Positions 24,235 through 36,969 of a DNA stretch of 64,000 nt are shown piece after piece. This DNA is from Coriaria nepalensis (lineage: Eukaryota; Streptophyta; Magnoliopsida; Cucurbitales; Coriariaceae): contig CP114498.1 in assembly GCA_027186245.1 (NCBI GenBank), positions 4,037,501-4,101,500 of the forward strand, in the 5' to 3' direction. Within the stretch, counting starts at the first letter, position 1. The number at the start of each line of letters is the position of its first letter. The translations under genes and the position numbers were made by a program. The notes under the pieces were generated by a model, which did not search any database, was not told the DNA's origin, and saw nothing but the letters and a program-made list of their open reading frames with translations.

Positions 24235-27200
24235 ATGGGTGAGAAAGAGACAGCCTCTTCCGGCACTAACTCTGACCTCATTAACTCCGACAAGTCTCCA
24301 GCCGAACACAACCTAACATCTGTCACTTCTCTTTCCAGAAGTGACACCTCTTCCCTTCATATCACCGCCCACAAACTTGATGGAAAAAACTACCTGCAAT
24401 GGGCCCAATCTATCAAGATTGTTATTTGCGGTCGTGGTAAACTTGGCTACATCACCGGAGATCTTCCAACTCCAAGCCCCACTAGTTCGACATATGCAAC
24501 ATGGATGATGGAGAATTCCATTGTTCTCAGATGGATTATCAACTCAATGGAAACAAGGATTAGCCGCCGATATCTTTGATTCAAAACAGCAAAGGAAGTA
24601 TGGGATGCTACTCGCAGGATGTATTCTGACCTTGGAAATGCATCTCAAATATTCAAACTTCGCTCAAAGTTAAAAGAGATGAAACAGAGTTCAAAATCTA
24701 TAACCCAATATTTCTCTGACCTTCAAGATCTTTGGCAGGAACTTGATTTTTTTTTTTAAGATGATCTAATATGTGCTCAATGTAGTGAGAAAAACAAAAA
24801 CACAACCTTGAAAAGGAACAAGTGTTTGATTTCCTTGCAGGTCTTAACAGCAATTTAGATGAAGTACGTGGTCGAGTAGTGGCACGAGACCCATTTCCTT
24901 CCCCAGAAGATGCCTTTGCTGAAGTCAGGAGCGATGAAGGCTGCCGCAAGGTGATGCTATAGGATGTTACAACATTGTCTTCTTCTTTAGAAGTTTCAGC
25001 CCTTGTTTCTTTTTTGAACAGAAGACATAACTTTAATTCACGCTTGAATAATCGACCTTGGTGTGATCATTGTAATCATTCTGGACACACTCGGGAAAAT
25101 GCTGGGCCATTCATGAAAAACCAGAAAACTGGCAACCTCGCAAACAGGTTGATGGACAAGCACATTATGTCCATTTTGACCAAGAAAAAATGAGTAATTC
25201 TGGTGTATCAACTTCAGTCACTCCTCAATTCAACAAAGAACAAATTGAACAGCTATGTTGGCTCTTCAATTAGACCTCCACTATTGGATCATACTCAGTT
25301 TCTCAATCTGGTACTGATCACTCAGCCCTAGCCTCTATCACTCACTCTAAGGATCCCTAGATCATCGATTCAAGTGCCTCTGATCATATGACAAGTTGTT
25401 CTAGTTTTTTCAACTCCTATATTCCATATTCTCCTCATACAACTATCAAAATTGTTGATGAACCTTAACTCTTGTCACTGGAATTGGAGATATCCAATTA
25501 TCATCTAATCTTATCCTTAAATCTGTCTTACATATACCAGCCCTAAAGTGCAATTTGATTTCGATAAGCAAAATAACTCGTGACAATCACTGTTTTGCTA
25601 AATTTCTATCCTTTTCATGTCAATTTCAAGATCTGCTATCGGGGAAAACGATTGGCAATGATAAGGTTCATGATGGTCTTTATTATCTGGATGATGCTCA
25701 ATCAAGAAGTCGACAAGCTTTTATGTCTGGTATTGCATATGTTTCTGATTCTAGCGCTAGGGAAATAAGGTTATGGCCCTATAAACTTGGCCATCTAATC
25801 TTTTTATACCTACAATGATTGTTCCCATCTTTATTCAGTAATAAAAATCTTGTTTCGTTTGAATGTGAAATATGTCAACTTGCTAAGCATACTCGCACTT
25901 CTTTTCCAAAGAAAACACATCTACCATCATCACCATTTATGTTGATCCATAGTAACTTATGAGGACCATAAAAAATTCCCACTTCTCATGGCAAAAGGTG
26001 GTTTCCCACATTTATTGATGATCATATACGAACTACATGGGTCTACTTTCTTCATGAAAAATCTGAAACAAGCCAAATATTCAAACTCTTTCACCAAATT
26101 GTTCAAACTCAATTTCAAGCTCATATCCAAAGTCTCAGAACTGACAATGGAACAAAATATTTCAACTCTGTTCTCGAAAATTATCTTATGGACAATGGTA
26201 TTTTGCATCAAAGCTCATGTATTGATACCCCGCAACAAAATAGGGTATTGGAAAGAAAACACAGATACTTATTGGAAGTGGCTCGTGCTCTCATGTTTAC
26301 TATGAATGTACCAAAGTATCTATGGGGCGATACTATCCTAATTGCCACCTATCTCATTAACCGATTATCCAACCGAACCATTAACTTTGAAAATCCATTA
26401 TTTGTTCTTACCAAAACCTATCCACATATTTCTACCTCTCATGCTCTCCCATTATGAATATGTGGGTGTCCAGCCTTTGTCCATATCCATTCCCACAACA
26501 GAAACAAACTTGACCCTCGAGCTATCAAAACCGTTTTTATTGGCTACTACTCACCGACTCAAAAAGGATATTGGTGCTACCATCCAACAACCAAGAAGGT
26601 CTATGTTTCTTGTGGTGTCACTTTCTTTAAAGATACTCATTATTTTAATCCAACTTCACTTCAGGGGGAGAAACAGGATGAAGTTTGTTGGAACCTTCTT
26701 GATTTACCACCTCTCAACATTGACAATGACCTGCCTATGTCTCTTCCACCTGACCATGGACCAACTCTAGAATCAGGGGGAGATGCATTATTTCCTAATC
26801 AGCAAGAGCTACGTGTCTACTTAAGAAAGAAAATCACTCAAGAAAATCACTCAAGAAAATAAAGACATCATGAACTCTACTCACGACCAAGCGGATGAAC
26901 CAATGGTAGATTCTCTCCTACAAAATGAGTCAGGTAAATCTAATTTTATTCCCAATCTAGAAATTCCGATTGTAATTAGAAAAGGTGTAAGATCTTGTAC
27001 TAAATATCCTATTTCCAAATTCATCTCATACTCAAAATTATCTCCTCCATTTTGGGCTTTTATTTCGAATATGTTCAATGTAATGATTCTCAGATCAATT
27101 GAGGAGGCATTATCGTGTCCTAAATGGACAGCAGCAGTTCTTGAATAAATGAGTGCTCTCAAACAAAATAACACTTGGAACTTGGTAGAATTACCACTAG

Positions 27201-28624
27201 GAAAGCGAACGGTGGAATGCAAATGGGTGTTCACAATTAAATATAAGGCTAATGGCTCAGTTGAAAGGCATAAAGCACAATTGGTGGCAAAAAGCTTCAC
27301 CCAAACCTATGGGATTGACTATACGGAAACATTTGCTCCTGTTGCAAAACTTAATACCATTTGAATTCTTCTCTCATTAGCTACCAATCTCGACTGGCCT
27401 TTACATCATCTTGATATTAAAAATGCTTTCCTGAATGGGGAGCTTGAGGAAGAAGTTTTTATGTGTCAAGCTCCTGGTTTTGAAGAAAAATTGGGAAGTC
27501 AGACTGTTTGCAAGCTCAACAAGTCATTGTATGGCTTGGAACAATTTCCTTGTGCTTGGTTTGACCGTTTTTCAAAGGTAATCAAGACGTGTAACTATGT
27601 TTAAGGACAAGCAGATCATACTCTTTGTCAAACATTCTGAAAAATGGAAGATAACCATTCTGATTGTGTATGTTAATGAGATCATTGTTACTGGAAATGA
27701 TGTTGAGGAAATAAAGCGAATAAAGTTATTAATGGCCAAAGAGTTTGAAGTGAAAGATCTTGGACCATTGAGATATTTTCCCGGGATCGAATTTGCAAGA
27801 AGTAAAAAGGGTATTTCTGTCTCCCAAAGGAAATATACTCTGGATCTTTTGGAAGAAACTGGAATGTTAGGATGTCAGCCGAGTAACACTCCAATTGAGC
27901 TTGGAAATAAAGCAAAGATATTTTTGAAGGGAAACCGGTTGACAAGGAAACCTATCAACGTCTTGTGGGAAAGCTCATCTACCTTTCACATACAAGACCG
28001 GACAATGCTTTTTCAATAAGCTTAGTAAGTCAATACATGCATGCACCATGTCAGGGGCATCTCAATGCAGTCTATAGAATACTAAGGTACTTGAAACAAA
28101 TACCTGAAAAATAGCTGTTTTTCTCAAAAATAGAAGAACGAAGGGTGAAGGCATTTACTGATGCAAATTGGACATGATCTATGGAGGATCGAAAGTCAAC
28201 ATCAGGATATTGTATGTTATTGTGGGGGAACTTAGTAACTTGGCGAAGTAAAAAACAGTCTGTGGTTGCAAGAAGTAGTGCAGAAGCTGAGTATAGAGCA
28301 ATAGCACAAGAAGTTTGTGAACTCATTTGGATAAAAAGGGTGATGGAAGAATTAAAGATTGAACTTGAAGAACCTATGAGACTTTATTGTGATAATCATT
28401 CAACTATTAGCATAGCCCATAATCCAATCCATCATGATAGAACTAAACATGTAGAAGTGGATCAACATTTTATCAAAGAGAAACTTGACAATGATATACT
28501 TAGAATTGAGTATGTGCCTACATCACATCAGCTAGCAGATATATTCACAGAAAGGCTAATCGAACGGACTCTTAATTTTCTTATCAACAAGCTTGGTCTC
28601 ATCAATATCTACAATCAAGCTTGA
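24235..28624 (+). pseudogene. Copia Gag-Pol relic
   Basis: Gag starts at 24235 (MGEKETASSG; LDGKNYLQWA) and is stopped at 24577. A CCHC zinc knuckle near 25053-25110 has CDHCNHSGHTREN with the last Cys lost. The protease motif near 25370 reads DSSAS instead of DSGAS. Integrase remnants follow (about 25780-26460, with a QQNRVLERKHR-like block). Reverse transcriptase covers 27149-28019, where the catalytic YVDD box reads YVNE. RNase H (28181-28624) is open, with TSGYC, SSAEAEYRA, DRTKHVEVD and ADIFTE. The element cannot be autonomous. Confidence 0.9.
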
Positions 28625-28644
28625 GAGGGAGGGGGGGGGGGGGG

Positions 28645-28881
28645 TGTTGACGAAATCAAATCAAATCAAATCAAATTTGATCAAATCAAATCTGATAAAA
28701 TCAAATGTATTTATGTTAGGCAAAGAATTAGCACATAATTTCAGTTAGAATAGTTATGTAAATCAATGATTTCTAGTCCTAAATTTTAGGAGATTTTTTT
28801 CATTTCATCTCTCTTATGTACTTTATATATAGGTTTTCCTCTATTTAGGAAATGTAGAACAATTTTTTAGCTATTTCTGCA
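28645..28881 (+). repeat. 3' LTR of the 23.96-28.88 kb Copia element
   Basis: The 237-bp LTR is preceded by a G-rich polypurine tract containing a long G homopolymer (28630-28644). It has two to three more AAATC units than the 5' LTR and ends TCTGCA. Confidence 0.9.
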
Positions 28882-29232
28882 GTAAGAATATAAATGTGGC
28901 TTGGAATGAATGTTCTTACATAAAGAGATACAAGTTAGAACAATGGAAAAATTGAGCAGAACTAAGAATCAACTGACCAGATCAAGAACATTTGCATTAG
29001 AATCTCGAGTAAGAGGGCGATAATCTCCAAGGAAGAATTGTTCAGGAAAACAAATACATGTAATAGTAAATAAGCCTATGCTTTATCTCAACAAAGAGAA
29101 AATAAAGGGACGAGAGTGGTAAGGCTTCTTGGTACCTAATCATATCTGGCATCTTTTTGTGATTCGCCTTCACCTGTATTTAGCAAATATATCTGCCCAA
29201 CATCGTCTGAAAGAATAATAGATGTCCCATCC

Positions 29233-29409
29233 CTAGGTAACAAAAAGAAAAGGAAAAAAAACTTACATATCCGAAGGCTAAAGCTAATTCACTAATTTTG
29301 GTACTAATAACAATGTCCCAAGATTTGGCCTTATCTCAATTGATATGCCCTCTTGCACCAAATCTAACTTTTCTCTGGATTGTAATGAAACTAAGGGAAA
29401 AAAATAAAT
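29233..29409. other. surviving BRWD-relic intron sequence
   Basis: The intron side of the acceptor at 29233-29234, about 180 bp up to the first base of the adjoining LTR. I searched this stretch for a WD40 exon and found none. Confidence 0.55.
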
Positions 29410-31690
29410 TGTTGGAATATAGAAATAAATTATGTAAATTACTCCTCATTTGTAGGGATAGATTAGCTAAAGTATAGGCATGATTAACAACCTCCTTAAT
29501 TCTAGGGATTATTATAGATTTCTTAGGTTTGTATTTAGCCTATAAATAGGCCTCGATGTATAGAATACAATATAAGAAAAAATTACCTTTTCTCCATTGT
29601 TGTGACATGGTATCAAAACCAAGCTACGAGGAAGATGATTAGGCATGCTGAGGAGAAGAACGACCTCTACTATCTTGAGCCATGGGGTGGTAAAGTAATT
29701 ACAAGGGTTGGATATCCATCATTACAACTATGGGATTCGTCTACAAAAAAAGACCAAATTATTCTCTATCACCTAAGACTAGGCCATCCTTCTTTTCAAA
29801 CCCTTAGCTGCATGTTTCCTTTGCTATTTAGAACCATAGATCTAACACAATTACATTGTGAAATTTGTGAACTTGCAAAACACAAACGAGTTTCTTTTCC
29901 TACAAGTAATAATAAATCTTTGAATCCATTTCATTTGATACATAGTGATGTTTCGGGAACACGTTGGTTTGTTACATTTATTGATGATTGCACTCGAGTT
30001 ATGTGAGTATTTCTAATGAAACATAAATCCAAGGTTGCCACTATTTTTCTATCTTCCTAAATATTATAAAGATATAATTTGGTGTGTGAATTAAAGGATT
30101 ACGGTCAGACAATGGAAAAGAGTTCTTTAATCAGACATTAAACTCATTTCTTCATGCATAAAGAATAATTCATGAATCTTCGTGCATTGATACACCCTAA
30201 CAAAACAGGGTGGCCGAGAGGAAAAATAGACACCAACTTGAAACTGCTCAAGCCTTAATCTTCCAAAAACTAGCCCCACAATACCTTTGGGGAGAACCTG
30301 TCCTTACCGCAACCTCCCTTATCAACCGAATGGCTACTCCAGTGTTAGACAACCAGAGTCCATGGGAAATTTTTTCCCAACACTTTCTAGCTTACACATT
30401 GCCAAACAGATTACCCCCTAAAGTGTTTGGATGTGCAGTTTTTGTACATGTACATGCTTAGAATCGAAGCAAACTAGATCCTCGAGCCCTCCGATATATA
30501 TTCATTGGATACTCCGCAACACAGAAAAGTTACAAGTGTTATCATCCACCTACTCACTCACCAAGTATACACTATGATAGATATCACATTTGTTGAAAGT
30601 GAGCCTTATTCTCCTCAGGGGGGGACTCTGACCGAAGAAGAGAGGAATGCCTTAGATTGTTTTCTCAACCTTCCAATGCCACCAAATTTGCCCTCTCCAC
30701 CATCACCACAACCTGAACTTCCCTCACCATCAGTAAGCCCAAATCTATCATCATCACAACCTGAACCTCCAGTACTAGCATCTGACCTGATAGTTACTAA
30801 ACCACTTCAAGTCTACTCAAGAAAGAAGGGATACCAGACTGATCCAAAGGTAGTCCAAGAGTTGGAACCGCAGCAAGGACCTAAAACTACTGAGGAAGAA
30901 GACACTACACAAGTAACTACTCCCTGCTTACTTGATAAGAGTGAATCAAACCTATCCATTGCACTTCGAAAAGGTACCAGAATATGCACACAACATTCAC
31001 TCTCATAGTTTGTCTCTTTTGAAAATTTATCTCCATCACATACAGCTTTTTGTCCCATTTAAACTCTATAAATATTCCTAAGACATTAACTGAGGCATTA
31101 AGTAGTAAAGAGTGGAAACAGGTTATGAAAGTTGAAATGCAGGCACTCGAGAAGAATAGGACTTGGGAGCTAGTTAAACTGTCGGAAGGGTCTTGACTAG
31201 TAGGGTGCAAATGGATTTTTTCAGTAAAGTATAATACATATGGGTCTTTGGAAAGATATAAAGCAAGGCTAGTAGCAAAGGATCATACTCAAACATATGG
31301 CATGGACTATGATGAGACCTTTGCTCCTGTTGCAAAGATGAACACTGTAAGAGTGCTATTGACATTAGCTATTAATTTTGGGTGGACTTTGCAGCAACTT
31401 AATGTGAAGAATGCATTTCTTCATGGGGACCTCGAGGAAGAAATCTATATGGAAACACCTTCGGGCTTTAATACAAAGGGGGATATTGTGTGTAAGTTGA
31501 GGAAGGCTTTGTATGGACTAAAACAGTCCTCTCGAGCCTAGTTTGGAACACGAGCTATGATAACATGGGGAAACAAACAGAGTTAAGGGGATCATACACT
31601 ATTTATAAAGCATATTGCTTCAGGGGGAGTCACTGCACTAATAGAATATGTAGATGACATAATTATGGTAGTAGCTAAGATTAAGGGTTG
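29410..31690 (+). mobile_element. Copia remnant A: 5' LTR, integrase and reverse transcriptase pieces
   Basis: The LTR at 29410-29607 (TGTTGGAATA...GTGACA) is followed by a primer-binding-like TGGTATCAAAACC. Gag and protease are deleted, so the reading begins near the integrase zinc-binding region (LRLGHPSFQTL, then CEICELAKH near 29850). The integrase C-terminal block AERKNRHQLETAQAL is at 30210. A Pro/Ser/Gln-rich linker lies at about 30650-30790. Reverse transcriptase runs 31080-31670, with [37 protein letters not shown] and an intact YVDD near 31650. Several stops are present. It ends at about 31690, where remnant B begins. Confidence 0.85.
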
Positions 31691-34600
31691 AATATCTGCA
31701 TGTAAATATTTCCATTTCAGCTTGTATCTGACCTATATAAGGCAGACCCTAAAACCTAATAGAAGACAGATTTTTCAACAATAAGTTTCTAAATTGTCAG
31801 GGTATCAGAGCCACAGTTCTGAGTCTTCGTTATCCCTTTGTTATCAGACCTTCTAGTCTTGTTTTTTTTTTCTTGTTCTCTTGATCTAATAATGTCTACA
31901 GATAAGTCAGACGCTTCCTTGATTCACTTTAATGGCAAGAACTACTCAGCCTAGGCCTTTCACTTCACAATTTTTGTCAAAGGTAAGGAGCCGAGGGCAT
32001 GTTGATGGCAGAAAACTTGCTCTTGACAGAAGCACAGACCAGCATGCCAAGTGGGAAGTTAAGGATGCTCAAGTAATGTCATGGATTTTAGGATCGATTG
32101 AACCCAAGATCATCTTAGATCTTCATCCATCGAAGACAACAGCCGAGATGTGAAATTACCAGAAGAAGATATACAGTCAACAAAACACTACTCGACGATT
32201 TCAACTTAAACATGAATTGGCTACGCTACAATAGGATAGTCTCTCTATTTCTTATTTTTACTCTAGTTTCAATAATCTTTGGACTGAATACACTGATATA
32301 ATTTATGCTCTCCTACCATCCGAAGGACTTAGGTCGGTCTAATATGTTCATGAAATTATTAAGAGGGATCCATTCCTCATGAAACTAAGACTTGAATTTG
32401 AAGCCACCAAGTCCAATCTCATGAACTGCGAATCTATCCCCTCCTTAGATGTATGTCTCAATGACTTACTTCGCAAGGAGCAGCATTTTTTTACTCAAGC
32501 CACTATGGAACAACACCGATCTACATTTGCTCTTGTGGCATATGCAACACACGGTAAGCCAAGAAGTCGGGATATGAGTACTCTTCAATGTTTCTGTTGC
32601 AAAGGCCTTAGTCATTTTGCTTCCAATTGTCTCTAAAAATTCTGCAATTGATGCAAAAAGGATGGCCTTATCATCAAGGAATATCCTATTCGGCCACCAA
32701 AGAGATCGGAAACAGTATACTCCGCATATGTTAGTCCTCCTTCTGTTGGAAGTTCTGTGGATACAGTTCCTCTGACTTAGAGTGCTCCCGCTCCTATTCA
32801 ATCCGTGACCCTTGAAATGCTTCAACAAATGATCGTTTCTGCATTTTCAACTTTAGAACTATCAGGTAAACCCTTTTCTACCTCTTCTCCTTGGTATTTT
32901 GATCCTGGAGCCTCCCACTATATGACAAATAGTGTTTATTCTCTCACCAATGTAAATAAATATTTCGGACCCCTCAAAATTCATATTGCTAATGGCAATT
33001 CTTTACCCATCACGGCAACCGATGATATTTCTTCATCGTTACCTGATGTCTTTGTTTCCGTTGGTCAGTTGGTCGAAAAAAATTGTAAAGTGGAATTTTC
33101 TAAATCTGGTTGTGTTGTGCAGGATCAGCAATCGAGGAGGATGATCGCAAGGGGGCCTAAAGTGGGGCGTCTATTTCCTCTTCACTTTCCTTTCTCTCCT
33201 TTTTCTTTGCCTTTTGTCACTTGTAATTCTGCTCAGATTGATTACCCAACGTGGCATAAACGTCTTGGCCATCCAAACCATAATGTACTTCATGAATTAT
33301 TGAAATATGGTTTTCTTGGGAATAAAGAATCTCCATCTCTTAATACTATTTAGTTTGATTGCACCTCTTGCAGGCTTGGCAAAAGTAATAAGACTCCCAT
33401 TTCCTATTCACACACCAACGGTAATCCAACGTTTTGATCTCATTCATAGTGATGTGTGGGGAATGGCACCAGTAATCTCTCATTCTCACTATAAATACTT
33501 TGTCACTTTTATTGACAACTATAATCGTTTCATGTGAATTTATTTTCTCCATTACAAAAAATGAAGGCTTTTCTGTTTTTCAGATCTTTCATGCATATAT
33601 TCAGACACAATTCTCAGCTAATATTAAAATTCTTCGCTCTGACAGTGGGGTGAGTACACGTCTCTTTCATTTCAGGAGTTTCTACAAACCAATGGCATAA
33701 TTTCTCAACGATCTTGCCTTTCAACACCTCAACAAAATGGGGTGGTAGAATGGAAGAACCGTCATCTACTCGATGTTGTTCGCACCCTCTTGTTAGAGTC
33801 CTCTATGCCTTCTCGGCTATGGTGTGAAGCTTTATCTATGGTTGTCCATCTCATCAACCGATTACCCACTCCCTCATTGAATCATGAATCTCTTTTTCTC
33901 CGGTTATTTGGTAGTCCTCCCGATTATTCTACCTTTGGTTGTGTATGCTTTGTCCATCTTCCTGCACATGAACGCATAAAACTCACGGCTCAATCAATCC
34001 AATGTGCCTTCCTAAGGTACTCGGTACACCAAAAAGGTTTTCTTTGCCATGATCCTACTTCGCATCGCATTCAAATTTCTCGTAATGTGATCTTTCTCGA
34101 AAATCAATATTTTTTTTCTACTCACCATGATCCCGACTCTCCTTTTTCTATTTTGCCTCTGTTTGATAACTCTTCTGCAGATTCAATTCATTCTAAGCCT
34201 CTTCTCATGTATCAAAAACGATCCTCTGCCATATCAAATCAGACTTCCCTTATCCGGCGCCCACTCATGCTCATTCCCCGCCTGCTGATCCTATTCCAGT
34301 ATCTCTTCCTCCTCTCCGACGCGACACTAGGGAACGGAGACCCCCTATTAGATTTGGTTTCTCTTCTCCCTCCTCCTTCACCGCCACTTTGTCTTCTATT
34401 CCTATTTCTTCATCTTATAAGCAGGCAATGGAACATGAGTGTTGGCAGAAAGCTATTGAAACAGAACTTCTTGCACTTGAAGAAAACCAAACATGGGATG
34501 TTGTTCCTTGTCCCTCCTCCGTGAAACTTCTTGGTAGTAAGTTTGTCTTTACTCTCAAACTTCGATCTGATGGGTCCATCGATCATTACAAGGCTCGGTT

Positions 34601-35945
34601 AGCGTTATTGGCAACAACCAAGAATATGGTCTAAACTATGATGAAACATTCGCACTTGTCGCCAAGATGACCACTGTCCGCACTATACTCGTCGTTGCTG
34701 GTTCCCAATCATGGCCTTTACATCAACTGGATGTCAAGTACGCATACCTCCACGATGATTTCAAGGAAGATGTTTACTTGAAACTTCCCCCCGGTATGCA
34801 TTCTTCCTCACCTCATGCTGTTTGCAAACCAAAACGCTCTATGTACAGTTTGAAACAGGCACCGATGGTATGGTTTGAAAAATTATGATCCACTCTTCTT
34901 TGTTTTTCATTCGCTCAAAGTCAGTTTGACTCCTCCCTTTTTTTGCAACAGACATCTAAAGGCATTGTTCTCCTTATTGTTTATGTGGATGATATTGTTA
35001 TCACTGAATCCGACTTCGTGGCCATTTCTAAGATTCAAACTTTACTGCACGCTTCATTCCACATGAAAGATCTCGGCCACCTTACTTATTTTTTGAGCTT
35101 AGAGGTCCATCATCAACCTCAGGGCCTCTTCGTGAATCAGCACAAGTATAGTCAAGATTTGATCTAGTTGGCTAGCCTCACCAATTCTACTTCTGTTGAC
35201 ACTCCCTTGGAACTCAATGTGAAATATCACCGCGATGAAGGAGAGCTCCTAGAGGACCCTACTCTTTACAGGAAATTGGTTGGAAGCCTTATTTATCTAA
35301 CCATTAATCGACCTAACATCTCTTATGCTGTTCATACAGTCGATAAATTCATGCACAAACCAAGGCATCTCCACTTATATGCAGTACGACACATCATTCG
35401 TTACATTCTTGGCACACCAAGTCGTGGCTTAATCTTCCCTACTAGCTCTTCTCTCCAACTTCGAGACTATAGTGATGCTAATTAGGCCGGTTGCCCAAAC
35501 ACTAGGAAATCTACCACCAGGTGGTGTATGTTTCTAGGTGATGCACTTATCTCTTAGAAATGCAAAAAGCATGACCGTATCCAAATCATCCACTGAGGCT
35601 GAATACCGCGCCATGTCCATTGCCTGCTCCGAAATCATTTGGCTACGGGGTCTTCTCACGGAGCTCGGCTTTTGCCCCATTCATCCCACTCCACTACATG
35701 TTGATAACACTATTGCAATCCAAATTGTGGCCAAAACCCGGTCTACCACGAGCGCACTAAGCATATCAAGGTTGACTGTCACTCCATCAGGGAAGCCTAT
35801 GACCATCAAGTCATCACACTTCCACATGTCTCCACTACTCTACAGATCACAAACATCTTCACTAAATCCTTGTCCCGTCAGCGTCATTAGTTCTTAATTA
35901 GCAAATTGATGCTCACTGATCAACCAACATCAATTTGAGGGGGGG
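31690..35945 (+). mobile_element. Copia remnant B, a second family, inserted between remnants A and D
   Basis: A partial LTR ends at 31799 (AAATTGTCA), followed by the primer-binding site GGTATCAGAGCC (31801-31812). Gag starts at about 31892 and has a CCHC knuckle near 32600. The protease motif is DPGAS near 32900 (Ser replaced by Pro). Integrase follows (about 33240-33990: HKRLGHPN, and a QQNGVVEWKNR-like block), then reverse transcriptase (34420-35170, YVDD intact at about 34985) and RNase H (35500-35900, with a frameshift). A polypurine tract (TTTGAGGGGGGG) ends at about 35944. No 3' LTR follows, so it is truncated or was rearranged with its neighbours. Confidence 0.85.
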
Positions 35946-36969
35946 TATAGCCTTTGCAGTAAGCATGGTAAGTCAATTCATGCACTCACTAGGCCCAGAA
36001 CATTTTGAGGATGTGTACAAAATCACAAGGTACTTAAAAAAGGGGATCACCAGGGAAAGGTTTACTATTTGAAAAGGATATTGATAAGGGGACTAAATTT
36101 AACAAAACTTACATTAAGTGGGGTACAATCATCCATACCAACCACTTAATTGATGAGTCAACAAGTTGTGGTGTGGATGATTGCCACCTCATCCTACTTT
36201 GTCTAAATTGTGTTCAAGTTTGGTTCACCTACTATTTTCCATTTGAAAAACATCGTCATGTCCAAATTAAAGTTTTTATAGATGTTATTGGGCTGGGAGT
36301 GTTACAGATAGAAGGTCGGCCTCTGGTTATTGTACATTTATTGGAGGGAATCTAGGTACTTGGCACATAGAATGAGCATAATGTGGTGACAAGAAGTAGT
36401 GCGGAAACAGAGTTTAGATCAGTTGCTCATGGAATTTGTGAGGTGTTGTGAATTAAGAGAATCCGAGATGAGCTAAAGATCCCAAATCCTACTTCGATTA
36501 AAGCATACTGTGAGAGCAAAGCATCTATTTCAATAGCTCATAATCCTGTGCTCCATGACCGAACCAAACATGTTGTGGTAGACAAACATTTCATCAAAAG
36601 AAGATAGAGAACGGGCAGATTTGCATGACATATATACCAACTAAGGAACAGACTACAAATGTACTCATAAAGTGATTGTCAAAGAAATAGTTTGAGAAAT
36701 TAACAAGCAAGCTGGCTATGGAAGACATCATCAAACCAACTTGAGGGGGAATGTTAGAAAGTAGAATACTTTATTGATATCTATTCTTGTAAATAAGGAA
36801 TTACTTAGCACAACAATAGGCTAGTCATCTCTGTAAATAAGGAAATGTAGTTATTTCCTTTTCCTTGTTTATTTCCTTCATAGCTTATTTCTTTTTTTAA
36901 TCACTTGTATAGCCTATAAATATTACAGTATTCTAAATTAAAATTACAACGTTTTTACCTAGTTGTTCA
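35946..36969 (+). mobile_element. Copia remnant D: RNase H and 3' LTR
   Basis: It begins abruptly in the segment between reverse transcriptase and RNase H (VSQFMHSLGPEHFEDVYKI, TRYLKKG). It continues after the embedded MITE with RNase H motifs ([41 protein letters not shown]), then a polypurine tract GAGGGGGAA and an LTR at 36752-36969 (TGTTAGAAAG...GTTGTTCA). This LTR does not match that of remnant A, so A and D are either different elements or very diverged. Confidence 0.8.
36076..36240. mobile_element. 165-bp Mutator-type MITE inside Copia remnant D
   Basis: It is flanked by the exact 9-bp repeat ATTTGAAAA at 36067-36075 and 36241-36249. Its two halves are imperfect inverted repeats of about 80 bp: the start GGATATTGATAAGG...CAATCATCCATACCAA is related to the reverse complement of the end, GGAAAATAGTAGG...CAATCATCCACACCAC. 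The whole element could therefore fold into one hairpin. Leaving one copy of the 9-bp repeat in place of the insert puts the flanking RNase H frame back in register. Confidence 0.85.

Larger units (their letters stand above)
23956..28881 (+). mobile_element. Copia LTR retrotransposon, complete but decayed, in a BRWD-relic intron
   Basis: It has both LTRs, a primer-binding site TGGTATCAGAG at 24178, a polypurine tract before 28645, and flanking 5-bp repeats ATAAG (23951-23955) and GTAAG (28882-28886) with one mismatch. The order is Gag, protease, integrase, reverse transcriptase, RNase H, as in Ty1/Copia. Coding is broken by many stops and shifts, and active-site residues are altered (see the coding entry). 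The two LTRs differ at roughly one site in ten by eye plus several indels, so the insertion is not recent. Confidence 0.92.
20400..29232 (-). pseudogene. BRWD-like relic, 3' block (eight exons)
   Basis: Exons: 29232-29136 (DGTSIILSDDVGQIYLLNTG... ending in TAG); 29037-28978 (FFLGDYRPLTRDSNANVLDL, with acceptor AA not AG); 23754-23700 (ETQLPPYYRNIQDPLCDG); 23572-23166 (MIPYPEPYQ..RRLGALGMEW, PLPEFIDATFWEPENE, then TAG at 23288-23286); 23071-21662 (basic then acidic linker, ending GDEVVYLSQ); 21562-21008 (GHEEFLESVNDPW, then a Tudor-like region with CIVWWRNPDG, GTWNEGRV and SPWERYFIRY); 20914-20856 (AYPGFEILNQAAQKLDFSNR); 20595-20400 (FPYPLYPELIHVRLKNNYYR and the rest of the bromodomain, ending KLH and TAA). 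Apart from the two stops and the lost acceptor, all junctions stay in phase. Confidence 0.85.

Noticed and set aside
28631..28644. G homopolymer as a possible quadruplex regulatory site
   Set aside because: It is the polypurine tract of the Copia element, and homopolymer length may also be a sequencing artefact.
32805..34524. Long open segments in Copia remnant B as evidence for an active element
   Set aside because: The protease Ser is replaced by Pro, there are stops within Gag, frameshifts between integrase, reverse transcriptase and RNase H, and no 3' LTR.
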